In this document: one piece after another, positions 32,267-41,642 of the stretch
How positions within the stretch are numbered: position 1 is the first letter of the stretch
Layout of the letters: each line of letters starts with the position of its first letter
From: Bacteroidales bacterium
Lineage (GTDB): Bacteria; Bacteroidota; Bacteroidia; Bacteroidales; UBA932
DNA length: 47,351 bases
NCBI GenBank assembly: GCA_017558775.1
Contig: JAFYTP010000065.1
Span: 1 to 47,351, forward strand
Reading direction: 5' to 3'
The notes under the pieces: generated by a model
Told to the model about the DNA's origin: nothing
Seen by the model: the letters and a program-made list of their open reading frames with translations, nothing else
Databases searched by the model: none
Made by a program: the position numbers and the translations under genes

Positions 32267-35200
32267 ATGATGAGTGCAAACCAAGGATCTAAACATGGGC
32301 TGCTATCCGCTTTTCTATGTTTAGTGTGCTGCTTCGGATTCGCCTCCGGAGCGGCAGCTCAAAGCAAGTCATCCCAGACAGTGCAGGGCGTTGTCACGGA
32401 TGCTGCTACGAATGAACCGGTTGCAGGTGCTCAGGTATGGATCAAGGATTCGTCCTATGGTACCATATCTGATTCCCAAGGCCGTTATTCAATCAAGTAT
32501 GAAGGCAAGTACGCCACCCTGTGTGTCTCTTTCTTCGGCTATGAGGATGCCTTCGTGGAACTGACAGGAATGGATCAGACGGCCAATATAGCCATCAAGA
32601 CCGGCAACCTCGCGATCGAGGAGACCGTCGTCGTCGGATACGGCACTCAAAAGAAGGCCAGCGTCGTGGGCGCGATTTCCACGATCGCTCCTGACCAGCT
32701 CAAGGCTCCGGTGGCGAAGATTTCCACGTTGCTCGGCGGTCAGGTGGCCGGTATCATCTCTTACCAGAACAACGGCGAGCCGGGTGCCGGTTCCACCTTC
32801 TGGATCCGTGGTGTCTCCTCATTCTCCGGTGGCAACACGCCGCTCTGTCTTGTCGATGGTGTCGAGCGTTCCATTGACCTGGTGGACCCTAACGACATCA
32901 AGGAATTCTCCGTCCTCAAGGACGCATCGGCAACTGCGATCTACGGTGTCCGGGGCGCGAACGGCGTGATCCTCATCACGACCCATACCGGCACGGAGTC
33001 CAAGGCCCAGGTGTCCGCCAAATATGAAGTGGGCGCCGTCTCCGCCACCAAGATTCCCGAAGTCTGCAACGCGCAGCAGTATATGCAGATGATGAATGAT
33101 GCAGCGGGGTATGAGTACTATCCGCTCGAGGTCATGCAGAAGCATCTCAGCGGGGTGGATCCGGATCTTTATCCGAACGTGAACTGGATGGACAAGATTT
33201 TCAAGCCGATGTCCACGAGCCACCGCGCCAACGTGCAGATTACGGGCGGTAACAGCACCGTAAAGTACTATGTCGGTGGCGGTTACTATACTGAAGGCGG
33301 TCTTTATAAAGAGGATTCGACCGTGAAATACGGCACCGAGATGAGATACTCGAAGTATAATTTCCGGGCCAATATCGATATCCAGGTGGAGAAGAACACG
33401 ACCTTGAATCTCAACCTCGCCACCATCTTCGAGCAGCGCAACAAGCCGGGCACCGAGTCCAACCAGATTTTCCAGTATTCCCTGCTGGTGCCGGGCGTTC
33501 TCTTCCCCGAGAAGTATTCCACGGGCGAAACCGCCGGTATGGCTGTGAACCCTTACGCTATGGTCACCGAGACCGGTTATCGCCAGTCTTTCGACAACAA
33601 CGCCCAGGCGCTTGTCGGTCTGACCCATGACCTCGGATGGCTCACCCAGGGCCTGAAGGCCAATGCCAAGGTCTCCTTCGACGCTTACAATGCCCATTGG
33701 TTCGACCACACCCGCGCATACGACTGTTTCTATGCAACCGGCCGTGACGAGGAAGGCAACCTCATCCTCGAACAGTCCAAGACCGGCAGCCAGACCCTGG
33801 ATTACAGGAAGGGCGGTTCCGGTAACCGCCGGCTTTATATCGAGGCTTCCCTCAACTATGCCCGTTCGTTCGGCCTGCATAACGTGACTGGTCTTTTCCT
33901 CTTCCAGCAGTCAAGCCGCAGCCTTCTCGGCGACAGCGCCGGCTCTTCGCAGTACTCCCTTCCGTACAGAAACCAGGGTGTCGCGGGACGTCTGACCTAT
34001 AATTATGGCAACCGCTACTTCTTCGAGTTCAACGCCGGTTACAACGGTTCCGAGAACTTCTCTCCGGGCAAGCGCTTCGGTTTCTTCCCGTCCGTCGCCT
34101 TGGGTTACCTCATCTCCGAGGAGCCTTGGTGGGGGAGCATGAAGAACGTCGTGGATATGTTCAAGGTGCGCGGATCCTGGGGTCTGGTCGGTAATGACCA
34201 AATCGGCGGTAACCGTCGTTTCATCTATCTCGGAACGATCGCCGGTTCCGGCTCCGGTTACTTCGGAACGGGTGTCCAGGAACACAAAGGTATCAAGGAA
34301 GGAGACATCTCCAACCCGAACGTCAGTTGGGAAGTGGCCGAGAAGGCCGACATCGGTGTCGACCTCTCCCTCTTCGGCAAGCTCAAGGTCCAGGCCGATG
34401 TTTTCAAGGAGCACCGCTCTGGCATCTTCCTGAGCCGCAAGTCGCTCCCTTATTTCTCCGGCATTTCCGTCACTCCCTATGTGAACATGGGTGAAATGGA
34501 CAACTCCGGCTTCGACCTCGCCGCCGATTATCACCACAAAATCGGTGAGGTGATGGTGACGGCCAAGGGAACCTATACTTTTGCGAGAAACGTCCTCGTG
34601 AACTGCGATGAGGCCGCTTACGAATATCCGTACCTCAACAGCACGGGTCAGGCCTACTGGCAGCCTTTCGGCTACGTCTCTGACGGTCTCTTCCAGAATC
34701 AGGCTGAAATCGACGCGCACGCCGACCAGTCCCTCTTCAACCCGCAGCCGGGTGACATCCGCTACGTGGACCTCAACGGTGACGGCGTGATCAACACGAA
34801 CGACCGCAAGGCCATCGGTTACCGGGATATCCCTGAAATCTACTATGGCTTCGGCGCATCCGTGGAGTGGAGAGGCATCGACTTCGCCGTCTTCTTCAAA
34901 GGTGTCGACCATGTCTCTCTGAACATGATGTCCCAGGCCAAGCTCCTCGTAACCGGTATCACATCGACGGACGGCCGTCCCGAGACGTCGAATATGATCT
35001 CGGACCTCTACGGCAACTATTGGACTCCTGAGCGTCCGGATGCGAAGTATCCCCGTCTGACCTATCTGAACGAGTCGACCAACAATACCCAGGTGTCCGA
35101 TTTCTGGACCCGGGATGCCAGCTACATCAGCCTTCAGAATGTCGAGCTCGGCTGGACCCTTCCCGCCAAGTGGACGTCCAGGATGCGCATGAGCGCGTTC

Positions 35201-35344
35201 CGTGTCTATCTCCAGGGCCAGAACCTTCTTCGGTTCAGCAAGTTCGATCTTTGGGACCCGAATCTCACCGGCTCCGGTGGCGCGACGGTCTATTCCTATC
35301 CCACCACCCGTGTAGTCAGCTTCGGTGTCAGCGCCAGCTTCTAA
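32267..35344 (+). CDS. SusC-like TonB-dependent outer-membrane transporter
   Basis: A 1025-residue SusC/RagA-type protein: signal peptide (about 1-31, ending GAAAQS), a carboxypeptidase-like regulatory domain (about 37-115, VQGVVTDAATNEPVAGAQVW), a TonB-box-like VVVGYGTQKK segment, the plug (about 125-235, LKDASATAIYGVRGANGVILI) and the beta-barrel with the C-terminal strand ending SFGVSASF. It imports oligosaccharides across the outer membrane, powered by TonB, with the SusD lipoprotein as lid. It is 26 bases after the GH125 gene and 13 before SusD. Confidence 0.96.
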   Translation: MMSANQGSKHGLLSAFLCLVCCFGFASGAAAQSKSSQTVQGVVTDAATNEPVAGAQVWIKDSSYGTISDSQGRYSIKYEGKYATLCVSFFGYEDAFVELTGMDQTANIAIKTGNLAIEETVVVGYGTQKKASVVGAISTIAPDQLKAPVAKISTLLGGQVAGIISYQNNGEPGAGSTFWIRGVSSFSGGNTPLCLVDGVERSIDLVDPNDIKEFSVLKDASATAIYGVRGANGVILITTHTGTESKAQVSAKYEVGAVSATKIPEVCNAQQYMQMMNDAAGYEYYPLEVMQKHLSGVDPDLYPNVNWMDKIFKPMSTSHRANVQITGGNSTVKYYVGGGYYTEGGLYKEDSTVKYGTEMRYSKYNFRANIDIQVEKNTTLNLNLATIFEQRNKPGTESNQIFQYSLLVPGVLFPEKYSTGETAGMAVNPYAMVTETGYRQSFDNNAQALVGLTHDLGWLTQGLKANAKVSFDAYNAHWFDHTRAYDCFYATGRDEEGNLILEQSKTGSQTLDYRKGGSGNRRLYIEASLNYARSFGLHNVTGLFLFQQSSRSLLGDSAGSSQYSLPYRNQGVAGRLTYNYGNRYFFEFNAGYNGSENFSPGKRFGFFPSVALGYLISEEPWWGSMKNVVDMFKVRGSWGLVGNDQIGGNRRFIYLGTIAGSGSGYFGTGVQEHKGIKEGDISNPNVSWEVAEKADIGVDLSLFGKLKVQADVFKEHRSGIFLSRKSLPYFSGISVTPYVNMGEMDNSGFDLAADYHHKIGEVMVTAKGTYTFARNVLVNCDEAAYEYPYLNSTGQAYWQPFGYVSDGLFQNQAEIDAHADQSLFNPQPGDIRYVDLNGDGVINTNDRKAIGYRDIPEIYYGFGASVEWRGIDFAVFFKGVDHVSLNMMSQAKLLVTGITSTDGRPETSNMISDLYGNYWTPERPDAKYPRLTYLNESTNNTQVSDFWTRDASYISLQNVELGWTLPAKWTSRMRMSAFRVYLQGQNLLRFSKFDLWDPNLTGSGGATVYSYPTTRVVSFGVSASF

Positions 35345-35357
35345 AATATCACGCGTT

Positions 35358-37331
35358 ATGAAAAGATTATTTATCCTTTTATCGATAGCCTCTTTCACCC
35401 TGGCCGCTTGCGACAGCTATCTGGACCGTCAGCCGGATGACGCCCTGACGTCGGATACCATTTGGGAGAAGAGAAACACCACGATGCAGTATCTGTGGAA
35501 CGTCTACAGCTGGATTCCCAACGACGCCGATCCCGCCAGCAATAACGATGCGTTCGACGCCTGCGTTTCCGACGAGACTTCCGGATCCTTCCCGAATTCC
35601 CGTTTCGGAAGATACATGTTCGAGACCCAGACCCCGGACGACACCTTCACATCGACCAAGTACCGGAACATGTACTACGGTATCCGCGAGGCCGGTATCT
35701 TTATGGAGAACGTGGACCGTTGCCCGGAACTAACCGACGAGCAGAAAAGCGAGTACAAGGCCGAGGCGCGTTTCCTCCGCGCGTATTACTACTTCTACAT
35801 CATGAAGAACTACGGCCCGACCTTCTTCAACGGCGAAACCTCTTACGAAAGCCTCGATGCGGATGTCAACAAAGTGGACCGTACCGCCTGGCAGCCGTTG
35901 GTGGATTGGGTGTGCGGCCAGCTGGACCAGGCGGCCGCCGATCTCCCCGATGCCCGGGATGCGAGTTCCGAGCTTGGCCGTGCAACGAAGGGTGCCGCCC
36001 TCGCCATCAAGGCCCGTCTCCTGCTCTATAGCGCCCGTCCGCTGTTCAACGGTCAGGTCTATATCGGCGAAGACGGTACGATCACGCCGTCCCACATGTA
36101 TGACGGTGTCAAGGACCGCGAAGGCAACCAACTCTTCAATACCACCTATGACGAGAAGCGCTGGGAAGTGGCTGCGAAGGCTGCCAAGGCCGTGATCGAC
36201 CTTCCCACCTATGCCCTTGTCAATAATTCCACCAAGACCAACGACCTCGAGCGTGGCCTGGAGAACCTGACGAACCTCTTTGTCGAAGACCTTGACAATA
36301 AGGAGATTATCTTCCCGTTCATGCGCGGTGGCGCGACCTGGCGTAACCGGGCGTTCCCGCAGTGGATGATCGATGGTGTCGATGGTTGGGCTTCAATCTG
36401 CCCGACCCAGAAGCTGGTCGATGCGTTCGCCATGGCGGACGGTGTCTATCCCGTCAAGACCGAATACTGGGATACGGAAGCATACGCCCAGGGAAAGAAT
36501 GTCGATCTGGAGGATCCCGCTCAGGTCGATCCCAAGGCTGGTTACGCAGAGTCGGGTTCCGTGAACATGAAGAACCCGCTCCTTGCCCTTACCGTTCCTG
36601 AAAAGGCGGCAGACAGGGCCACACCTACCCAGTTCGCCAACCGTGAGGCTCGTTTCTATCGTAACGTTGGCTGGAGCGGCATGCAGTGGGTCGCCGGCAA
36701 TGCCAATGTCAAGACCGACCTCGAGTACTATACCAACGGTCAGAACGCCTGGCCTTCCGCGAACAATGTCCCTCCGACGGGTTATCTCGCCCTCAAATGG
36801 TATGCGCCTACGATCAGCCCGCTGCAGGGCTGGGGCACCATCACCTGGCCGATTGTCCGCCTGGGTAACGTCTACCTCGACTACATCGAGGCGCTCAATG
36901 AATATGATCCTACCAACGCTGACATCGAGAAGTACTGGAACATGATCCGCAACCGTGCGGGTGTCCCTGACATCTTCACCGTCTATCCTGAGATCAAAGG
37001 GGACAAGAACCTCCAAAGAAAGTACATCCGTCGTGAAAGGATGGTCGAGCTCTGCTATGAGTGCATGCGTTATGCCGATATCCGTACGTGGATGGTTGCC
37101 GAGAAGGCCAGGAGCGGATACACCATCGGATGTAACGTGAAGGTCAAGAATGACAACATCGACGGTGACTTCTGGCAGCGCCGGGAAATCGGCATGGAAC
37201 AGTACGGTTATGGCGAGACCTACCGGTTCGGCCCGCGCAAGTTCACCAAGAAGTCCTATCTCGAACCGTTCGAAACGGCCGAGGTGAACCGTGTCCCCGC
37301 GCTCCGCAGCGAACAGAACCTGGGCTGGTAA
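35358..37331 (+). CDS. SusD-like glycan-binding lipoprotein
   Basis: A 657-residue SusD/RagB lipoprotein. The signal ends LAAC with Cys at residue 18, followed by the usual DSYLDRQPDD start of the mature protein. The helical TPR-like core has typical text (AEARFLRAYYYF, AALAIKARLLLYSA, RRERMVELCYECMRYADIRTW). It caps the SusC channel and binds glycan at the surface. The open frame overlaps the SusC end, but the ATG at 35358 after a 13-base gap gives the lipoprotein signal. Confidence 0.95.
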   Translation: MKRLFILLSIASFTLAACDSYLDRQPDDALTSDTIWEKRNTTMQYLWNVYSWIPNDADPASNNDAFDACVSDETSGSFPNSRFGRYMFETQTPDDTFTSTKYRNMYYGIREAGIFMENVDRCPELTDEQKSEYKAEARFLRAYYYFYIMKNYGPTFFNGETSYESLDADVNKVDRTAWQPLVDWVCGQLDQAAADLPDARDASSELGRATKGAALAIKARLLLYSARPLFNGQVYIGEDGTITPSHMYDGVKDREGNQLFNTTYDEKRWEVAAKAAKAVIDLPTYALVNNSTKTNDLERGLENLTNLFVEDLDNKEIIFPFMRGGATWRNRAFPQWMIDGVDGWASICPTQKLVDAFAMADGVYPVKTEYWDTEAYAQGKNVDLEDPAQVDPKAGYAESGSVNMKNPLLALTVPEKAADRATPTQFANREARFYRNVGWSGMQWVAGNANVKTDLEYYTNGQNAWPSANNVPPTGYLALKWYAPTISPLQGWGTITWPIVRLGNVYLDYIEALNEYDPTNADIEKYWNMIRNRAGVPDIFTVYPEIKGDKNLQRKYIRRERMVELCYECMRYADIRTWMVAEKARSGYTIGCNVKVKNDNIDGDFWQRREIGMEQYGYGETYRFGPRKFTKKSYLEPFETAEVNRVPALRSEQNLGW

Positions 37332-37344
37332 TTATTTAAATCGA

Positions 37345-38877
37345 ATGAAAATGAAAAACAGCATTATAGTTTCCTCATTTATGGCACTGGCCGTGGTCTG
37401 CAGCTGCGTGCCTGACCACAGAGACTTCAACATGCCTGATTCTTCCGTCTATTTCACGGACAATACCGCCAACAAGGGGGTCCAGCATGTCCTGATTTAC
37501 GACGTGCAGTCTGAGGTGGAGACGCCTGTGTATGTCTATTGCGCCGGTTTCAATGCCGGAACGGCCCATGTGAAAGCCCGTGTTGCGGAGGACTACATCG
37601 AACACTACAACAAGGTCAATTACACGGCGTTCAAGGCGCTTCCCGAGAACTGCTACACCTTGACCAAGAGTGCCGATGAGCTCTCCGGCAGAAACGCTTC
37701 CTTCTCCGTCAGCTTCAATGTCCCGAACATTATCGCCTTCTCCAAGGAAGACGGCGTGGACATCAACGACTATGTCCTGGCTCTCGGCCTCGACTCGGAC
37801 AATGTTCCGATCGCGACGGTCAAGGATACCACCTCCCTGGGCTACTATATGGTCAGCCCGATCCTCCGGAACGCCACGCTCCAGATCAAATCGACCGGAC
37901 TCACGCCCGATGGCAACATGACCATCACGGCGGAACTTCCTTTCGAGAACGCCTGGGATCTCACCTATGACGTCGAGTTCGCGACGACGGATGTCAATGA
38001 GCTTTATACGACCAAGGGAAACAAGATTCCCGCTAAGTATGTCTTTGCCAACCAGTTCCCCGAAGGCACCGTCATCGGGAACAAGGATGTGAAGTCGATG
38101 TCGGCTGGAACGAACAAGGTCGAGTATGCCATCACTATCCCCGCGGAAGGTCTTAAATGGGCCCCCGGCAAGGCATTCAACTATGCGGTCCGCTTCAGCA
38201 ACGCCACCCTCAACGGAAAGGAGATTCCGATTGAGAATCCGCTGCTGACGGCTTCTGTCGATGCTGGTGTCGATGTCAAGGGCTCTAACGGCAGCACGCA
38301 GCTCGGAACGCGTCTGGCGGAATATGGCCTTACCCCGCTCGACGACAAGCAGGGTGGCGGCCGCGCCGGAGACTTCCTCGAGAACATCGTGCCCGGCGGT
38401 GGCTTCATCTTCCACCCGCAGACGGCCCAGGACAAGCGGCCCATGGCTGACTATTCCGTCTCTGGCGCCTTTGATGACCGCGTCTCCAATACGGCGCATT
38501 CCTGGATGCAGAACTGGGGCTGGAACGGCGACAACGGCTATGGCGCCACTTCCTTCTCCACGCCTTACTGGCTCCTTGTGGACATGCAGGAAGAGTTCAA
38601 CATGGGCGGTATCGAGTACTGGACCCGTTCCGACGGCCGCTACAATATGAAGGCCGTGGAGGTCTATGCCCTTGATGACTGCACATATACCCTGAATCAG
38701 AGCGTCCTGAACTATAAGGCCGAAGACGTCACTTATCTTGGACGGCTGAAATTCACCACCGGTGCCCAGAACGTAAGTATTTCTCTCGATCCGGTCCGGA
38801 CCCGTTACATCATGATGCTCATCACGGAGGCGAGCGGCGGCCTTGACTGCCAGGAACTTGTCCTCTGGGGATATTGA
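37345..38877 (+). CDS. Surface glycan-binding protein with DUF1735 and F5/8C-like domains
   Basis: A 510-residue lipoprotein; the signal ends VVCSC (Cys near residue 21) and the mature part starts with VPDHRDFN. Residues about 30-170 fit DUF1735 (SSVYFTDNTANKGVQHVLIYDVQ), a middle beta domain repeats the same kind of fold, and residues about 370-510 resemble a discoidin/F5-8C sugar-binding domain (YWLLVDMQEEFNMGGIEYW, ending LVLWGY). In the SusE/SusF position after SusD, such proteins bind the target glycan outside the cell. A second ATG two codons later is an alternative start. Confidence 0.85.
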   Translation: MKMKNSIIVSSFMALAVVCSCVPDHRDFNMPDSSVYFTDNTANKGVQHVLIYDVQSEVETPVYVYCAGFNAGTAHVKARVAEDYIEHYNKVNYTAFKALPENCYTLTKSADELSGRNASFSVSFNVPNIIAFSKEDGVDINDYVLALGLDSDNVPIATVKDTTSLGYYMVSPILRNATLQIKSTGLTPDGNMTITAELPFENAWDLTYDVEFATTDVNELYTTKGNKIPAKYVFANQFPEGTVIGNKDVKSMSAGTNKVEYAITIPAEGLKWAPGKAFNYAVRFSNATLNGKEIPIENPLLTASVDAGVDVKGSNGSTQLGTRLAEYGLTPLDDKQGGGRAGDFLENIVPGGGFIFHPQTAQDKRPMADYSVSGAFDDRVSNTAHSWMQNWGWNGDNGYGATSFSTPYWLLVDMQEEFNMGGIEYWTRSDGRYNMKAVEVYALDDCTYTLNQSVLNYKAEDVTYLGRLKFTTGAQNVSISLDPVRTRYIMMLITEASGGLDCQELVLWGY

Positions 38878-38897
38878 TAGGTTTAAGTAAATAGCAG

Positions 38898-38937
38898 CAA
38901 TAGGCTGGCTGAAATCCTCTTTTCAGTCAGCCTATTG
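38898..38937 (+). terminator. Long hairpin at the end of the SusCD operon
   Basis: CAATAGGCTGGCTGAAA (38898-38914), loop TCCTCT, TTTCAGTCAGCCTATTG (38921-38937): a 17-bp stem with one G-U pair. No clear T-run follows, so it may be a terminator, an mRNA-stabilising 3' end, or both. Confidence 0.65.
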
Positions 38938-38962
38938 TCAATAATGGAAGCGTCAGATTTTA

Positions 38963-38970
38963 TATATTTG
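38963..38970 (+). promoter_or_regulatory. -7 box TATATTTG for the GH20 gene
   Basis: Exact TAnnTTTG match 20 bases before the ATG at 38991, after the hairpin that closes the SusCD operon; GH20 is probably a separate transcription unit. Confidence 0.6.
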
Positions 38971-38990
38971 CAGTAGATAAGCGATTTGTC

Positions 38991-40400
38991 ATGAGATTAA
39001 AGTTGATTTCATATACCGCAGCCCTTGTTCTTACCTTCTTTGCGAACATCTCTCTTTTCGCAGGCGTTCCGGTCATTCCCGCCCCGAACGCCGCGGAAAT
39101 GACAGAAAAGACGTTCAACAAGAAGAACTTGGACCGGATCAAGTATGTCAATGCAAAGAATCTTCCTGCGGAGGCTTATGAGCTCCAGATCAGGAAAAAC
39201 AGGATTGTCGTCCGTGCTTCTGACGATGCGGGGAAATTCTACGCGTTTCAGACGCTGAAGCAGCTCGCCGAGGCCGATGTGATGCACTGCGGCGTCATCA
39301 AGGATGCGCCGCGCTATGCGTGGAGGGGATTCATGCTGGATGAAGCCCGTCATTTCTTCGGCAAGGAGCAGGTGAAGGGAATCCTGGACCTGATGGCGCG
39401 TTTCAAGCTGAACCGATTCCATTGGCATCTTTCGGACGATCAGGGCTGGCGGGTCGAGATCAAGGCCTATCCTGAACTCTGTTCGGTCGGCGGCGTCGGA
39501 TGCCATTCCGATCCGGACGCTCCGGCCCGGTTCTATACCCAGGATGAAATCCGTGAAATCGTCGCTTATGCCGCTGAAAGGCATATTGAAGTGATTCCGG
39601 AAATCGACATGCCCGGACATGCCACGGCGTTCACGAAGACTTTTCCCGAACTGAACGCCGGACAGCGGACGGTCAATCCCGCTGACGAGAATCTTTATGT
39701 CGTCCTGGAGACGATTATCCGGGAACTGGCAGACCTCTTCCCGGGTCGATACATCCATATCGGCGGTGATGAAGTTTCAACGCGGGGCTGGCGGGAATTG
39801 CCTGAAATGAAGGCCTTTATGGAGAAGAACGGAATTGCGTCCTACGACGACATCCAGAAGTATTTCGAGCGCCGTCTTTCCGCCATCGTTACCGCGGCGG
39901 GAAAAGTGGCCATCACCTGGGACGACGCCATTGACAGCGGACTTGACCGGAACCAGACCCTCATCCATTGGTGGCGTGCCGATCATCCCGAGTCCTTGAA
40001 AAAGTCGTTGGAGTCGGGATACGGGACCATCATCTCTCCCTGGGACCCGTTCTACCTGGATTATGTCCAGGATTTAAAGTGCAAGGAGGGACACCTTATC
40101 TGGGAGCAGCAGGCCAATTGCCTGGACGAGATTTATGCGTATAACCTCGACGAGGATCAGTCTGTACTGGGCATTCAGGCCAATCTCTGGACAGAAAGGG
40201 TCCAGACCAGTGAGAGAATCGATTACATGGTCTTTCCGAGACTCATTGCCATCGCCGAAAGGGCATGGACACGGCAGGGGAATCTGGACTATGATGACTT
40301 CCTGAAGAGATTGGAGAACGAATACAGATACCTGGATTCGATAGGCGTCTATTACTACGACTTCCGGGACTTCGACCGTCACCCCGAACCCTTGAAGTAA
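38991..40400 (+). CDS. GH20 beta-N-acetylhexosaminidase
   Basis: A 469-residue family 20 enzyme that releases terminal GlcNAc or GalNAc by substrate-assisted catalysis. It has a signal peptide (1-25), a small N-terminal alpha/beta domain (about 30-100) and the TIM barrel with FMLDEARHFFGKEQVK, FHWHLSDDQGWRVEI, IDMPGHA and the catalytic Asp260-Glu261 pair in HIGGDEVS, plus WEQQANCLDE and IQANLWTE. It is shorter than many GH20 proteins because no C-terminal accessory module is present. With GH125 and SusCD upstream it suggests an N-glycan-like substrate. Confidence 0.94.
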   Translation: MRLKLISYTAALVLTFFANISLFAGVPVIPAPNAAEMTEKTFNKKNLDRIKYVNAKNLPAEAYELQIRKNRIVVRASDDAGKFYAFQTLKQLAEADVMHCGVIKDAPRYAWRGFMLDEARHFFGKEQVKGILDLMARFKLNRFHWHLSDDQGWRVEIKAYPELCSVGGVGCHSDPDAPARFYTQDEIREIVAYAAERHIEVIPEIDMPGHATAFTKTFPELNAGQRTVNPADENLYVVLETIIRELADLFPGRYIHIGGDEVSTRGWRELPEMKAFMEKNGIASYDDIQKYFERRLSAIVTAAGKVAITWDDAIDSGLDRNQTLIHWWRADHPESLKKSLESGYGTIISPWDPFYLDYVQDLKCKEGHLIWEQQANCLDEIYAYNLDEDQSVLGIQANLWTERVQTSERIDYMVFPRLIAIAERAWTRQGNLDYDDFLKRLENEYRYLDSIGVYYYDFRDFDRHPEPLK

Positions 40401-40420
40401 ATAACGGGGTAAAAAACAAA

Positions 40421-40450
40421 CAAGTCGCTGAATTTCAGCGACTTGTTTTG
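40421..40450 (+). terminator. Rho-independent terminator after GH20
   Basis: CAAGTCGCTG (40421-40430), loop AATTT, CAGCGACTTG (40436-40445), then TTTTG; A-rich bases on the left can extend the pairing. It also lies just downstream of the convergent tRNA-Phe, so it may act on both strands. Confidence 0.85.
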
Positions 40451-40453
40451 TTG

Positions 40454-40526
40454 TGGTGCTGGGAAGAATCGAACTGCCGACACATGGATTTTCAGTCCAT
40501 TGCTCTACCATCTGAGCTACAGCACC
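40454..40526 (-). tRNA. tRNA-Phe (GAA)
   Basis: The minus strand folds as a 73-base tRNA: acceptor GGTGCTG/CAGCACC with discriminator A, D-arm GCTC/GAGC, anticodon stem ATGGA/TCCAT with loop CTGAAAA (anticodon GAA) and T-arm GGCAG TTCGATT CTTCC. CCA is not encoded. The third pair of the T-stem is a C-T mismatch. Confidence 0.95.
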
Positions 40527-40540
40527 ATCGTTTGGGATTG

Positions 40541-40548
40541 CAAAGATA
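40541..40548 (-). promoter_or_regulatory. -7 box TATCTTTG for tRNA-Phe
   Basis: Exact TAnnTTTG match on the minus strand, 14 bases before the mature tRNA 5' end. Confidence 0.6.
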
Positions 40549-40590
40549 GGTATTTTTCCTGAGTTTGCAAAATTTTTTAATGTTTTTTAG

Positions 40591-40612
40591 ATGCCCGGTC
40601 GTAGCCGGGCAT
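40591..40612 (-). terminator. Hairpin after the threonine aldolase-family gene
   Basis: ATGCCCGG (40591-40598), loop TCGTAG, CCGGGCAT (40605-40612), a perfect 8-bp stem six bases after the stop. The following minus-strand bases are A-rich rather than U-rich, so intrinsic termination is uncertain. Confidence 0.45.
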
Positions 40613-40617
40613 GACGG

Positions 40618-41640
40618 CTAGAGGAGTTCCCGCAACTGTTCGATCATTTCCGGGGTGGTGGCCCAGGAGGTGGCGAAGCGGACGACGGTGTGGGTGGCGT
40701 CGTAGGGCTGCCAGATGTCGAAACCGACTTCCTGCGCGAGGCGGTCCATATACCCGTTCTCCAAGATCACAAACTGCTGGTTGGTAGGGGATTCCAGGAA
40801 GAAGGGGATGCCTTTGGACTTCAGGACCGCAATCATTTCCTGCGCACGTTCAATCGCATTCGCCGCGATGCGGCCGTAGAGGTTGTCCGTGAAGAGGGTG
40901 TCGAACTGGATGCCGAGCAGACGGCCCTTCGCCAGGAGGGCGCCGTGCTGCTTGATGGTCGTGAAAAAATGCTTCGGAGCTCCGTGCGGGAAAACAACGG
41001 CCTCGCCGCACAGGGCGCCGACTTTGGTACCGCCGATGTAAAACACGTCGCAGAGGTCCTTGAGGTCCGCCAGCGTGTAGTCGCACGCCGGGCTGGCCAG
41101 GGCATATCCCAGCCGGGCACCGTCGATGAAAAGCGGAATTCCGTACTTATGGGCAGTTGCCTGAATCTCGGCCAGTTCGGCGCGAGAGTAGATAGTTCCA
41201 TACTCCGTGGAAAGGGAGATATACACCAGCCCAGGCCAGACCATGTGATCCTTGTTCACGTCGGCGTCCATGGCGGCGAGATAGGCCTCCAGCTCGCCTG
41301 CGTTCATCTTTCCCAGATGCTGCGGAAGCGTCAGAACCTTGTGCCCCGTGTACTCCACGGCACCGGCCTCATGAACGCCAATGTGGCCGGTTTCCACCGC
41401 CACGGCGCCTTCATAGTCGCGAAGCAGGGCGGCGATGACCGTCGCGTTGGTCTGCGTGCCGCCCACGAGGAAGTGGACCTCTCCTTCCGGGCAGGCGCAG
41501 GCCGCAAGAATCTTCCGCTTGGCGCTTTCGCAATACGGATCGCAGCCGTAGCCGTCCAATTGCTCGAAGTTGGTCTCGGTGAGGCGCCGGAGGATTTCCG
41601 GGTGCGCGCCTTCCGCGTAGTCGCATCTGAAAAGGATCAT
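40618..41640 (-). CDS. Threonine aldolase family PLP enzyme
   Basis: A 340-residue fold-type I PLP enzyme of the beta-eliminating lyase/threonine aldolase family, which splits L-threonine or L-allo-threonine to glycine and acetaldehyde. The N-terminal GYGCDPYCESAK, the FLVGGTQTNATV region that holds the cofactor, the Asp of IDGARLGYA and the PLP lysine in IGGTKVGALCGE are present. It starts two bases after the hisIE stop, so it is the last gene of the histidine operon transcript. Why a glycine-producing aldolase sits there is unclear; close relatives with other beta-hydroxy amino acid substrates cannot be excluded. Confidence 0.85.
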   Translation of the reverse strand: MILFRCDYAEGAHPEILRRLTETNFEQLDGYGCDPYCESAKRKILAACACPEGEVHFLVGGTQTNATVIAALLRDYEGAVAVETGHIGVHEAGAVEYTGHKVLTLPQHLGKMNAGELEAYLAAMDADVNKDHMVWPGLVYISLSTEYGTIYSRAELAEIQATAHKYGIPLFIDGARLGYALASPACDYTLADLKDLCDVFYIGGTKVGALCGEAVVFPHGAPKHFFTTIKQHGALLAKGRLLGIQFDTLFTDNLYGRIAANAIERAQEMIAVLKSKGIPFFLESPTNQQFVILENGYMDRLAQEVGFDIWQPYDATHTVVRFATSWATTPEMIEQLRELL

Positions 41641-41642
41641 AA

